From Candidatus Rifleibacteriota bacterium (lineage in GTDB: Bacteria; Muiribacteriota; Ozemobacteria; Ozemobacterales; Ozemobacteraceae), in NCBI GenBank assembly GCA_028691595.1, contig JAQUZA010000001.1, positions 1-48,612 on the forward strand: a stretch of DNA of 48,612 nucleotides. Reading direction: 5' to 3'. Of the stretch, positions 15,648 to 23,554 are shown piece after piece. Within the stretch, counting starts at the first letter, position 1, and each line of letters opens with the position of its first letter. The notes below the pieces were generated by a model. It worked only from the letters and a program-made list of their open reading frames with translations. It was not told the DNA's origin and did no database searches. The position numbers and the translations under genes are program-made.

Positions 15648-16751
15648 ATGAAAATTATTTTCAGCGGCGGCGGCACGGGTGGGCACATTTATCCGGCTCT
15701 TGCTATCAGAGAGATTCTTGCCCGGCACCTTTCTTTTGACAGCGGTTACGTTGGGGTAACCGGTGGCATGGAAGACAAAATCGTCAGCCGGGAGCAAAAC
15801 ATTCGATTTATGGGAGTCAGGGCTCAGGGGATGCCACGAACCCTTAGTTCTGACTGGCTGACTTTTCCATTTCGCAATCTTGCAGGGATCTACGATGCCT
15901 GGAGGCATTTGCGTAATTTTAGACCAGATCTTGTGGTTGCTACGGGCGGTTTTGTGGCGTTTCCGGTGCTTGCGGCTGCAAGAATGCAGGGCATTCGGGC
16001 TGTCATTCATGAACAGAACGCTGCGATGGGGGTTACCAATCGTCTTTTTGCCTCATCGGCTGCCAGAGTGCTTTTGACTTACGCTTCTGCAGCTGTTGAA
16101 GATGGCCGGCGCGTGGTTTTAACCGGAAATCCCGTGCGCTCCGCCTTTCTTTCTTCGGCTGTAGCTGAAGGTCGCTTCAAGCGAAAAGAGAATGAGTTTG
16201 TTGTGCTCGCTGTCGGAGGGTCACGGGGTGCACTTTCATTGAACCGGGCCTGTATAGATCTAGTGCAAAACTGGTTACCCGCAAATCCTGGGGTCAGGCT
16301 CATTCATATCAGTGGCGAGAGAGATTACGAGATGGTCAAGTCTGCCATAACGAACGCCCCCGAAAATTACACCCTGCTGCCCTATCTGCATGAGATGCGT
16401 GAAGCGTTTGATGTTGCCGATCTGCTGGTTTCGAGAGCCGGGGCAACCATTCTGTCAGAGATTGCCGTTTGTCGAAAACCGGCATTGCTGGTGCCGTTTC
16501 CCTTTGCCACAGATAATCACCAGGAAAAGAATGCCCGGGCTCTAGAAAAGCTTGGAGCGGCAAAATTACTGCTCGATCGTGATCTAAACGGCCAGACTCT
16601 TGCTGAAGCTTTGACGAGGCTGAATGACGTGGGCACTCTGAAGCAGATGGCCGAAGCTATGGCCGGCAGCCGACCAGCAGACGTTGAACAACGTATTTTT
16701 ACTCAGATCAGTCAAGTTCTGGGTCTTGAAAGCATTTCAACGAAACTTTGA
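15648..16751 (+). CDS. murG: MurG, lipid II-forming N-acetylglucosaminyltransferase
   Basis: A 367-aa GT28-family enzyme that transfers GlcNAc to lipid I on the inner face of the cytoplasmic membrane. The N-domain begins IIFSGGGTGGHIYPALAI (G-loop 1). VVATGGFVAFPVLAAARM and IHEQNAAMGVTNRL follow. The C-domain has LAVGGSRGALSLN and ISGERDY, then LLVSRAGATILSEIAV, KPALLVPFPFATDNHQEKNA (donor UDP-GlcNAc site). The length is normal. AAGGTAAC lies directly upstream of the ATG. The murC-murB pair that commonly follows murG is absent; ftsQ comes next with its own promoter. Confidence 0.96.
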   Translation: MKIIFSGGGTGGHIYPALAIREILARHLSFDSGYVGVTGGMEDKIVSREQNIRFMGVRAQGMPRTLSSDWLTFPFRNLAGIYDAWRHLRNFRPDLVVATGGFVAFPVLAAARMQGIRAVIHEQNAAMGVTNRLFASSAARVLLTYASAAVEDGRRVVLTGNPVRSAFLSSAVAEGRFKRKENEFVVLAVGGSRGALSLNRACIDLVQNWLPANPGVRLIHISGERDYEMVKSAITNAPENYTLLPYLHEMREAFDVADLLVSRAGATILSEIAVCRKPALLVPFPFATDNHQEKNARALEKLGAAKLLLDRDLNGQTLAEALTRLNDVGTLKQMAEAMAGSRPADVEQRIFTQISQVLGLESISTKL

Positions 16752-16758
16752 ATTAAGC

Positions 16759-16787
16759 TTGTACTAAAAAAATGCCGGTGGTAGAAT
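16759..16787 (+). promoter_or_regulatory. Promoter for ftsQAZ
   Basis: TTGTAC (16759-16764), a 17-bp spacer and TAGAAT (16782-16787) lie in the 63-bp murG-ftsQ gap. The expected start of transcription is about 20 bp before the ftsQ TTG codon. Confidence 0.55.
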
Positions 16788-16814
16788 ACCGAATCCTTTT
16801 TTGAGGTTGGAATT

Positions 16815-17717
16815 TTGCCTGAAGAATTCAGCAGATCGAACCGTGCGTACCGACAGCCCCTTCAACAGCAGCTCCCGGAAGAAGCACGCAACAAACTTCG
16901 TCAGAAACGATATCGTTCAAGGTTAACGAGTTTTTCGCGTCTGATCAAGCCTTTACGCACCATTGCCTTTGTGCTTCTGATCATCAGTCTTTGTTACCTG
17001 GCAATAACCCAGTTGCGGCATCTGTTTTTCAATACTTCATATTTTGAGATTAAAACCCTCGAGGTTTCAGGCAACGTCACCCTGAGCAGAGAATACCTGC
17101 TTAAAACCGCCGGTCTGGCACCGGGCCTCAAGCTGTTCTCTCTCGACCGTGAGGCAATTCGTAACAGTCTCATCAATGAACCTCTGATAAAAGATGTTTC
17201 AGTTAATCTTGAGGGGCTTTATACCTTAAAGTTGGCTATCGTTGAGAGACTGCCGGCGTTGTATGCCAAAGTAGGTATCGCTTTTTATGAAATCGCCGAT
17301 GACGGGGTGATTATAAGCACTGAAGGCATGGGAGAAAAAAATCTTCCGGTTGTAACCGGGCTGAAACTTCAGACAATGCGGGCGGGAGATTCCCTTGTCA
17401 GCAACGATGATTATTATATTGCCAGAAACTGGGTAAAATCTCTGGGTGACCGTATACTCCCGGATATTTCGGAAATTAATTTTTCGAGTGTGCAAAACCC
17501 TTATCTGGTGCTTGTTACAGGGGAGAAAGTCTTCCCGCGGAGTGTCGAGGATTTTAAAAATCGTTATGATTTTTTGCGTGCACTCCTTGACAACCTGAGA
17601 AAGAATAATGTAGAACCATTCTACCTCGATATGAGGGCACCCAGTCAAATAGTTGTTCGCCCTAAAAAAGGCACGGGTGCTACCCAGGGAAACAGGGGTC
17701 CGGTTGCAGGTGGATGA
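16815..17717 (+). CDS. ftsQ: FtsQ/DivIB-like divisome protein
   Basis: A 300-aa bitopic membrane protein from a TTG start with TGAGG upstream. Residues 1-50 form a basic cytoplasmic tail, followed by one helix (IAFVLLIISLCYLAITQL). A POTRA domain follows (FEIKTLEVSGNVTLSREYLLKTAGLAPGLKLFSLDREAIRNSL), then the FtsQ beta domain (LIKDVSVNLEGLYTLKLAIVERLPALY). FtsQ links FtsL/FtsB to the divisome. The sequence is divergent, as usual for FtsQ, but the topology and position before ftsA and ftsZ are decisive. Its stop overlaps the ftsA start region by 8 bp. Confidence 0.9.
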   Translation: MPEEFSRSNRAYRQPLQQQLPEEARNKLRQKRYRSRLTSFSRLIKPLRTIAFVLLIISLCYLAITQLRHLFFNTSYFEIKTLEVSGNVTLSREYLLKTAGLAPGLKLFSLDREAIRNSLINEPLIKDVSVNLEGLYTLKLAIVERLPALYAKVGIAFYEIADDGVIISTEGMGEKNLPVVTGLKLQTMRAGDSLVSNDDYYIARNWVKSLGDRILPDISEINFSSVQNPYLVLVTGEKVFPRSVEDFKNRYDFLRALLDNLRKNNVEPFYLDMRAPSQIVVRPKKGTGATQGNRGPVAGG

Positions 17718-18939
17718 TTTGATTATCGGCCTTGATATTGGCACTACCAAAGTCTGTGCAGTGATTGGTGAGCTCCAGAACGGGCGCACCATCAATGTGC
17801 TCGGCATTGGAAGCTCATCCTCTGGAGATGGCGTTAAAAAGGGTGCTATCGTTGATATTGAACGCACCACCCAGGCCATTATAGATGCCGTAGAAGAAGC
17901 AGAAAAGTCTGCTGATGTCGTTATTGACAATGTGTATGTTGGTATTGCCGGTGCCCACATCTGTTCTATGAACAGTCAGGGTATCGTTGCTATCAAGGGC
18001 AATAACCAGGAGATAACATCTGAAGATATCGACCGTGCCGTCGAAAATGCCAAGACTGCCATTTCGATCCCCCCGCACCAGGATATCATACACATACTTC
18101 CACGTGAATTCGTTGTCGACGAGCAGAAAGATATCAGTAACCCCCTTGGCATGGTGGGTGGTAGACTTGAAGCTCAGGTGCACATCGTTACCGGTGCCGT
18201 AACCGCGATGCAGAATATTATGAAATGCTGCGAGATGGCCAAATTGAAGGTTGAAGATGTCGTTCTGCAGCAGTATGCCTCAAGCATGGCCGTTCTCTCA
18301 GAAGACGAAAGAAAACTGGGTGTGGTTCTGGTTGATATCGGCGGTGGCACCACCGATCTGATCATCTTTCAGAACGGGCACGTCGTTCACTCATACAGTA
18401 TCGATGTTGGCGGTCGTCTGGTCACCAACGATCTGGCTGTGGGGCTGAAAACTTCGACCCAGGCCGCCGAAGAACTCAAGATCAGTGCCGGGGTGGCCCG
18501 TTCAGATCTGGCAGATGAGCACATGGTGATCGATGTGCCGGTGGCTGGTGGTGAGCGCACCAAACAGTATCGACAGCTATTTCTTGCTGAGATTATCGAG
18601 CCGCGCATGGAAGAAATATTTTACGAAGTCAAGAGTCAGATAGAAAAACACGTTTCTCTTGACGTTATACCCGCCGGCGTTGTATTAACAGGTGGCAGTT
18701 CTCTTATGACCGGGTGCATTGAACTCGCCGAAGAAATTCTTGGTCTTCCGGTGCGTCGCGGTGCTCCTGTTGACGTGGTCGGGCTGCGGGAACAAGTTCG
18801 CAAACCACAGTATTCAACCGCCCTTGGCCTGATTAGATACGGCGCACAAAATTATCGTGCACCCACTAGAGAAACCGGTGCACTAAATGGTATAATAAGC
18901 AGAATTCAATCAATCTTCAGAAAATTCTTTACAGATTGA
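17710..18939 (+). CDS. ftsA: FtsA, actin-like FtsZ membrane anchor
   Basis: About 409 aa of the FtsA/actin-ATPase family. The phosphate-1 motif is IIGLDIGTTKVCAVIGE. The SHS2/1C region contains VYVGIAGAHICSMNSQGIVAI. The phosphate-2 motif is LVDIGGGTTDLIIF and the adenosine motif is VVLTGGSSLMTG. The C-terminal FNGIISRIQSIFRKFF-like amphipathic helix (residues near the end) fits the membrane-targeting sequence. The GTG at 17710 overlaps the ftsQ stop by 8 bp. A TTG at 17704 has a better-spaced AGGGG (5 bp upstream) and would add two residues, so the start is uncertain by that much. FtsA tethers FtsZ filaments to the membrane. Confidence 0.95.
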   Translation: MDDLIIGLDIGTTKVCAVIGELQNGRTINVLGIGSSSSGDGVKKGAIVDIERTTQAIIDAVEEAEKSADVVIDNVYVGIAGAHICSMNSQGIVAIKGNNQEITSEDIDRAVENAKTAISIPPHQDIIHILPREFVVDEQKDISNPLGMVGGRLEAQVHIVTGAVTAMQNIMKCCEMAKLKVEDVVLQQYASSMAVLSEDERKLGVVLVDIGGGTTDLIIFQNGHVVHSYSIDVGGRLVTNDLAVGLKTSTQAAEELKISAGVARSDLADEHMVIDVPVAGGERTKQYRQLFLAEIIEPRMEEIFYEVKSQIEKHVSLDVIPAGVVLTGGSSLMTGCIELAEEILGLPVRRGAPVDVVGLREQVRKPQYSTALGLIRYGAQNYRAPTRETGALNGIISRIQSIFRKFFTD

Positions 18940-19005
18940 AGAGCCCTAAGAGATAGACAAAATTAGATTTTGCCGAAGGCAGAGCAGAAATAACAGGAGG
19001 CGAGC

Positions 19006-20133
19006 ATGGTGTTTGATTTTAACCAGGCAGCATTGGACAATGCTGAAATTAAGGTAATTGGCGTGGGTGGCGGTGGTTCTAATGCCGTAAATCGTATGAT
19101 CGAAGCCGGTCTTGCGGGCGTTGAGTTCATTACAGCCAACACAGATGCACAGGCATTGACCCACTCAAATGCCAAAATCAAGATTCAGCTGGGCGACAAG
19201 CTCACCAAAGGTCTTGGTGCCGGTGCCAATTATGAAGTTGGCAAAAAGGCCGCCGAAGACGACAGGGAAGCTATTGCTGAAGTCCTCGAAGGTGCCGACA
19301 TGGTTTTCATCACCGCCGGCATGGGTGGTGGCACCGGAACGGGAGCCGCCCCAGTAGTTGCTGATGTTGCTCGTGAAGTGGGTGCTCTGACCGTCGCCGT
19401 TGTTACCAAGCCATTCACATTTGAAGGGCGCAAGCGCTCAAATGCAGCTGAGCTTGGCATCAAGAATCTCAAAGATCGCGTTGACGCGATTATTGTTATT
19501 CCGAACGACAAACTGCTCCAGATCTCAAAAGAAAACGTTACCATGCTCGAAGCCTTTGGTTATGCCGATGACATCCTGCGTCAGGGTGTTCAGGGTATCT
19601 CTGACCTGATCGTTGTTCCCGGGCTTATTAACACTGACTTTGCCGATGTTAAGACAATTATGAGCCAGGCAGGCTCAGCCCTTATGGGTATTGGTACTGC
19701 CGAAGGCGAAAACCGCGCTGTTACTGCCGCTCAGATGGCAATTTCCAGCCCGCTGCTCGAGTCTTCAATTCAGGGTGCCAAGGGTGTTCTCATGAACATC
19801 ACCGCCGGCCCTGATCTTGGTATTCATGAAGTAAACAATGCCTGCACCATCGTCCAGGAAGTCGTTGACAATGAAGCCAACATCATTTATGGTCATGCCG
19901 TAAATGAAGCCATGGGTGGTGCCATCAGAATTACTGTTATCGCTACCGGTTTTGGCGAAGAAGCCAAGGGCGGCATCGATTCCAAGAAGCGCATTCTTGA
20001 CGATCTGCGCACTGTTCGCCCGGTTGCCGAAACTCACATTCCTCAGCAGCAGGTTGTTAATGCTCCTCCGAGCTACAGCAGTGTTGATGAACGTGAAATT
20101 CCAACCTTCCTGAGAAAACGCAGAAACGTCTGA
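19006..20133 (+). CDS. ftsZ: FtsZ, tubulin-like division GTPase
   Basis: A 375-aa protein with the complete FtsZ signature. N-terminal features are IKVIGVGGGGSNAVNRMI, NTDAQAL, GDKLTKGLGAGAN and the GTP-binding tubulin loop MGGGTGTGAAPVVADVA. The T7 catalytic loop is present (GLINTDFADVKTIM). After a short linker the protein ends with the conserved C-terminal peptide EIPTFLRKRRNV, which binds FtsA and related anchors. A near-ideal GGAGG lies 8 bp before the ATG. The gene follows ftsA by 66 bp and is closed by the palindrome at 20158. Confidence 0.98.
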   Translation: MVFDFNQAALDNAEIKVIGVGGGGSNAVNRMIEAGLAGVEFITANTDAQALTHSNAKIKIQLGDKLTKGLGAGANYEVGKKAAEDDREAIAEVLEGADMVFITAGMGGGTGTGAAPVVADVAREVGALTVAVVTKPFTFEGRKRSNAAELGIKNLKDRVDAIIVIPNDKLLQISKENVTMLEAFGYADDILRQGVQGISDLIVVPGLINTDFADVKTIMSQAGSALMGIGTAEGENRAVTAAQMAISSPLLESSIQGAKGVLMNITAGPDLGIHEVNNACTIVQEVVDNEANIIYGHAVNEAMGGAIRITVIATGFGEEAKGGIDSKKRILDDLRTVRPVAETHIPQQQVVNAPPSYSSVDEREIPTFLRKRRNV

Positions 20134-20157
20134 ACCTGACTTAAACCCTGTTTAACC

Positions 20158-20193
20158 ATGAACCAGGGGCAGGCATGCCTGCCCCTGGTTCAT
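20158..20193. terminator. Perfect 36-bp palindrome downstream of ftsZ
   Basis: The arm ATGAACCAGGGGCAGGCA (20158-20175) is followed immediately by its exact complement up to 20193, so an 18-bp stem with minimal loop can form. A weak T-tract (AACTTTTAAA) follows. It most likely ends the ftsQAZ transcript. Stem length and symmetry exceed a normal terminator. Confidence 0.7.
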
Positions 20194-20219
20194 AACTTTT
20201 AAACGACAAGAGAATTTTT

Positions 20220-21698
20220 TTGGGTCTTAAACATCGCCATAATTACGAATCGGTCGCCAGCACCCTGAAGCAATCAGAGATACGTTATCTCGAAAGCAGT
20301 TTTGCCGGCAGATTGAGCCTAGCTGTTGTCTACCCGAATCTTTACAGTCTCGGGATGAGCAACCTGGGCTTTATGACAGTTCACCGTCTCGCATCATCAG
20401 TTCCCGGCACCGGAGTTGAGAGATTTTTTCCTGCTCTGGAAGCCGAGTCACCACTTTCGCCGCCATTTTATTCTTTTGAAACGGGTCGGCCGCTCGGTGA
20501 TTTTGCTGTGTTGATGTTTTCGTTCAGCTATGAAGGTGATTTTGATAAAATTCCCGGGCTTTTTTCGGCCCTGGGTTTGCCAGTTCTTTCTGGCGAGCGA
20601 AATCGTCACCATCCGTTGCTTATTGCCGGCGGCGCAGCGGTTGCCTCAAATGCTCCTGCTTTATCAAGGATTTTTGATGTGCTCGTTCCCGGAGAAGCGG
20701 AGTCCACAGTGGTTCCAATTCTGCAGCAGTTGCACCGCGACGGTTTTGATGCGGCAGTTCTTTCAGGGTTACCCGGTGTCTGGGTGCCTTCGGTAACATC
20801 TGAGATTCCGGCCCTGTGCGGGACTCACGATGTAAACAGCCAGCCCGCATGGTCACATATTGTATCTGAGCATAACGCTTTCGGCGGGGCTCACATAATT
20901 GAAGTGATGCGTGGTTGCCCGCGCAATTGTTCTTTCTGCCTGGCCCGGGCCATTTATTCACCGGTCAGACATGTCAGAGCCGGGGTTATAAGTAACTGGC
21001 TTGACGAACACCCGGCCTGCAAAGACCTTGGCCTTGTCGCTCCTTCTCTGTTTGATCACCCTCAGGTCGAAGAGATTTTTGCCATGCTTGCCCAACGTGG
21101 GGTAAGAATTCGCAATTCATCTGTTAAATGGGAAAAACTAACTGACCCGATAATCGATGCCCTGAGAAAATCAGGGATAACGGGCTTGACAATCGCTCCT
21201 GAGACTGGGAGTGAACGCCTGCGCAAAGAAATGCACAAACCCCTCGATGAGGGCAGGTTTATCGAAAGTTTGCAACACCTGTTCTCTCAGGGGTTCGAGC
21301 ATGTGAAAATGTATTTTGTGGCCTGTCTGCCCGGCGAAGAAGACTCAGATGCCGAGGCAACCGTCGAATTTATCGAGCGGGTCAGTAAGGTTGTGCCGGG
21401 TGGTGCATCAATTTCAACCGCTTTTTCTATTTTTGTCCCCAAACAGCATACGCCATGGCAGGATCTGCAGGCCCCATGCCAGTATACAATCAAGAAGAGT
21501 CTTAAATTTCTCAGGGAGCGCCTTTCCAGGCTTTCAGGGCAGGTTAAGGCAAGTTTCGAAAGCCCGCAGGAAGCTATCAGGCAGGCTTATCTGTCGAGGG
21601 TGGGCCCTGAATTAGCTGATGAATACGATCGGGAGGCCAAAGAATGTCGCGAAAATCGTCTTTTTGCACGCAATCAGTTTTCTGCACTGGAGTTCTAA
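20220..21698 (+). CDS. Radical SAM protein with N-terminal B12-binding-like domain
   Basis: A 492-aa protein. Residues 1-210 resemble the cobalamin-binding-like N-domain of the uncharacterised radical SAM group related to TIGR03960 (YPNLYSLGMSNLGFMTVHRL, then VLMFSFSYEGDFDKI, LIAGGAAVASNAP and VPGEAE). The radical SAM cluster motif is GCPRNCSFCLA with Cys233, Cys237 and Cys240. SAM-fold landmarks follow (SSVKWEKL, GLTIAPETGSERLRKEM and VKMYFVACLPGEEDSD). In many genomes a DUF2344 domain or protein follows; none is seen here. The start is TTG at 20220 with no clear ribosome site. The 3' end overlaps the BMP lipoprotein gene by 55 bp. The reaction is unknown. Confidence 0.85.
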   Translation: MGLKHRHNYESVASTLKQSEIRYLESSFAGRLSLAVVYPNLYSLGMSNLGFMTVHRLASSVPGTGVERFFPALEAESPLSPPFYSFETGRPLGDFAVLMFSFSYEGDFDKIPGLFSALGLPVLSGERNRHHPLLIAGGAAVASNAPALSRIFDVLVPGEAESTVVPILQQLHRDGFDAAVLSGLPGVWVPSVTSEIPALCGTHDVNSQPAWSHIVSEHNAFGGAHIIEVMRGCPRNCSFCLARAIYSPVRHVRAGVISNWLDEHPACKDLGLVAPSLFDHPQVEEIFAMLAQRGVRIRNSSVKWEKLTDPIIDALRKSGITGLTIAPETGSERLRKEMHKPLDEGRFIESLQHLFSQGFEHVKMYFVACLPGEEDSDAEATVEFIERVSKVVPGGASISTAFSIFVPKQHTPWQDLQAPCQYTIKKSLKFLRERLSRLSGQVKASFESPQEAIRQAYLSRVGPELADEYDREAKECRENRLFARNQFSALEF

Positions 21699-22687
21699 TT
21701 TCATTTTTTGCCGCAATTCTGCTTTTGCCAGGTTGTTGCGCTCGTCAGGCACCCGAAAAAGAGCCTGTTCAGGTGCGCATTGGTCTGATGATTACCCCCC
21801 GTGGGCTTAACGACAAGGGTTTCAACGATTTTGCCTTCGATGGGCTCAAAGAGGCAGAAAAGAAATACAATATTGAGTCAATTATTATCGAACCCTCGAC
21901 CATGCAGGACCCGGAGGCTTCGCTGCGCTTTTTTGCCGGGCAGAAATTCGATGGCATTATTGCTGTCGGCGTGGCCTTTCTTGATACCATTCGTAAGATT
22001 GCCAGTGAGAGCCCTGATCTGAATTTTTACGTCATAGACTCTGATCTCAGCGAAAACAATATTCGCGGGGTGTCTTTCAGAGAAGACGAAGGTGCTTACC
22101 TCTGCGGATATCTGGCGGCGAAAATGAGCAAAACCTCTCGTATCGGCTTTATTGGTGGCGTTAAAATTCCGGTTATCGAGCGCTTTGCGGTGGGGTATCG
22201 CCAGGGCGCAACTGATGCAGCCAGTAATACCGAGGTGGTTGAAGAATATGTGGCAGAAGACTTTTCGGGCTTCAATAAGCCCCAGGAGGCGGGTGCCATT
22301 GCCGATAATATGTATAGAAGCGGTTGTGACGTAATATTTCCGGCAGCCGGGGCTTCCGGGCTCGGAGCAATTTCTTCAGCTGTCAAAACCCGCTCTTATG
22401 TAATCGGGGTCGATATGAACCAGGATTCGCTCGCTCCCGGCCTGGTTCTAACCAGTATGCTCAAAAGAGTCGACCTGGTGGTTGAAAACATTGTTGCAGG
22501 CATATGTGAGGGTCGGCAGCCTGATTCGATCAAGCGTTCTTACGGTCTGGCCGATAACGGCATCGGGTTGACCGATTTTCAGTTAAGCTTTAAAGTTGTG
22601 GGTGAAAATCTGGTTAAACAACTTAACGATTTGCGCAAAGGTATTATTGAAGGCCATATAAAAACAGGTGTGAAAGAAACCAATTGA
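21644..22687 (+). CDS. BMP/PnrA-family substrate-binding lipoprotein
   Basis: A 347-aa protein with a lipoprotein signal peptide (VLISFFAAILLLPGC, lipobox LPGC near residue 31). The mature part follows the basic membrane protein/PnrA family, with RIGLMITPRGLNDKGFNDFAFDGLKEAEKKY, then FDGIIAVGVAF, SFREDEGAYLCGYLAA, GFIGGVKIPVIERFAVGYRQGA, DVIFPAAGASGLGAI and YVIGVDMNQDS. Family members bind nucleosides for ABC import, or in the Med type act in regulation. No ATPase or permease genes are nearby, so it is an orphan in this window. GGAGG lies 8 bp before the ATG, which is inside the radical SAM gene; the coupling suggests joint expression. murI begins 2 bp after its stop. Confidence 0.85.
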   Translation: MSRKSSFCTQSVFCTGVLISFFAAILLLPGCCARQAPEKEPVQVRIGLMITPRGLNDKGFNDFAFDGLKEAEKKYNIESIIIEPSTMQDPEASLRFFAGQKFDGIIAVGVAFLDTIRKIASESPDLNFYVIDSDLSENNIRGVSFREDEGAYLCGYLAAKMSKTSRIGFIGGVKIPVIERFAVGYRQGATDAASNTEVVEEYVAEDFSGFNKPQEAGAIADNMYRSGCDVIFPAAGASGLGAISSAVKTRSYVIGVDMNQDSLAPGLVLTSMLKRVDLVVENIVAGICEGRQPDSIKRSYGLADNGIGLTDFQLSFKVVGENLVKQLNDLRKGIIEGHIKTGVKETN

Positions 22688-22688
22688 T

Positions 22689-23504
22689 ATGGATAATCGA
22701 CCCATCGGTATTTTTGATTCTGGTGTTGGCGGCCTGACGGTTTTTAAAGAGATTCGCGATCTTCTTCCGTCTGAGAACCTGATTTACTTCGGCGATACGG
22801 CCAGGGTTCCATATGGTGGCAAGTCAGTGCAGGTCATTCAGAAGTTTTCATCCGAAATTGCTCATTTTCTTGAGCTGCAGAACGTAAAAATGATCGTGGT
22901 TGCCTGCAACACAGCTTCAGCACTGGCTTTGAACAAGCTCAAAACCTCGACATCGCTTCCCGTAATCGGAGTTATTGACCCGGGAGTGCGTGCTGCCATA
23001 AAAGTCGCCGGCAATGGCGTAGTGGGGGTAATCGGCACCCGGGGCACTATTCTTTCTGGGGCTTATCAGGAAAGGGTTACCCGTCTGCGCAGCAATATCA
23101 AGGTTGTTGCCCGCGCCTGCCCTCTGCTGGTGCCGATTGTCGAAGAAAACCTCATGAACTCAGACATTGCCCGGCTGACTCTTGAAATGTATCTTGGTGA
23201 CTTTAAGAAGATGGGTATCAGTTCTCTGATTCTTGCATGTACGCATTACCCTCTATTGAAGCCTCTTATCGCTGAATTTTTTTCTGACAGCGTGGCGCTG
23301 GTTGATTCTGCCTGCGAAACCGCGCGCGAGGTCAAAGAAATGCTTGTGGCAAGACGAATCGCCAACAACGATGTCCGCCATGGCAGCGAACAGTTTTTTG
23401 TGACTGACAGCCCCGAGAGCTTTGCGACCATTGCCGGGGATTTCCTTGGCAGGCCCCTGGCTGGTGAATGCATCCTGCATTCATGGCAGACAGAGTTTGA
23501 ATAA
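22689..23504 (+). CDS. murI: Glutamate racemase MurI
   Basis: A 271-aa cofactor-independent racemase producing D-glutamate for peptidoglycan, the substrate used by MurD encoded 9 kb upstream. The N-terminal GIFDSGVGGLTVFKEI and FGDTARVPYG are diagnostic. The two catalytic cysteines are Cys73 (VVACNTASA) and Cys184 (LACTHYPLL). VIGVIDPGVRAAI and GVIGTRGTI are also conserved. The gene follows the BMP lipoprotein almost without a gap and is probably in the same transcript. Confidence 0.96.
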   Translation: MDNRPIGIFDSGVGGLTVFKEIRDLLPSENLIYFGDTARVPYGGKSVQVIQKFSSEIAHFLELQNVKMIVVACNTASALALNKLKTSTSLPVIGVIDPGVRAAIKVAGNGVVGVIGTRGTILSGAYQERVTRLRSNIKVVARACPLLVPIVEENLMNSDIARLTLEMYLGDFKKMGISSLILACTHYPLLKPLIAEFFSDSVALVDSACETAREVKEMLVARRIANNDVRHGSEQFFVTDSPESFATIAGDFLGRPLAGECILHSWQTEFE

Positions 23505-23554
23505 ATTGCCGCACTTTAATTGACTTAGTTGCAGAGTTGGTTGAAAATAGCAGA

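Noticed and set aside
17226..17960. 244-codon open frame antisense to ftsQ/ftsA
   Set aside because: It spans two certain division genes and has no start signal.
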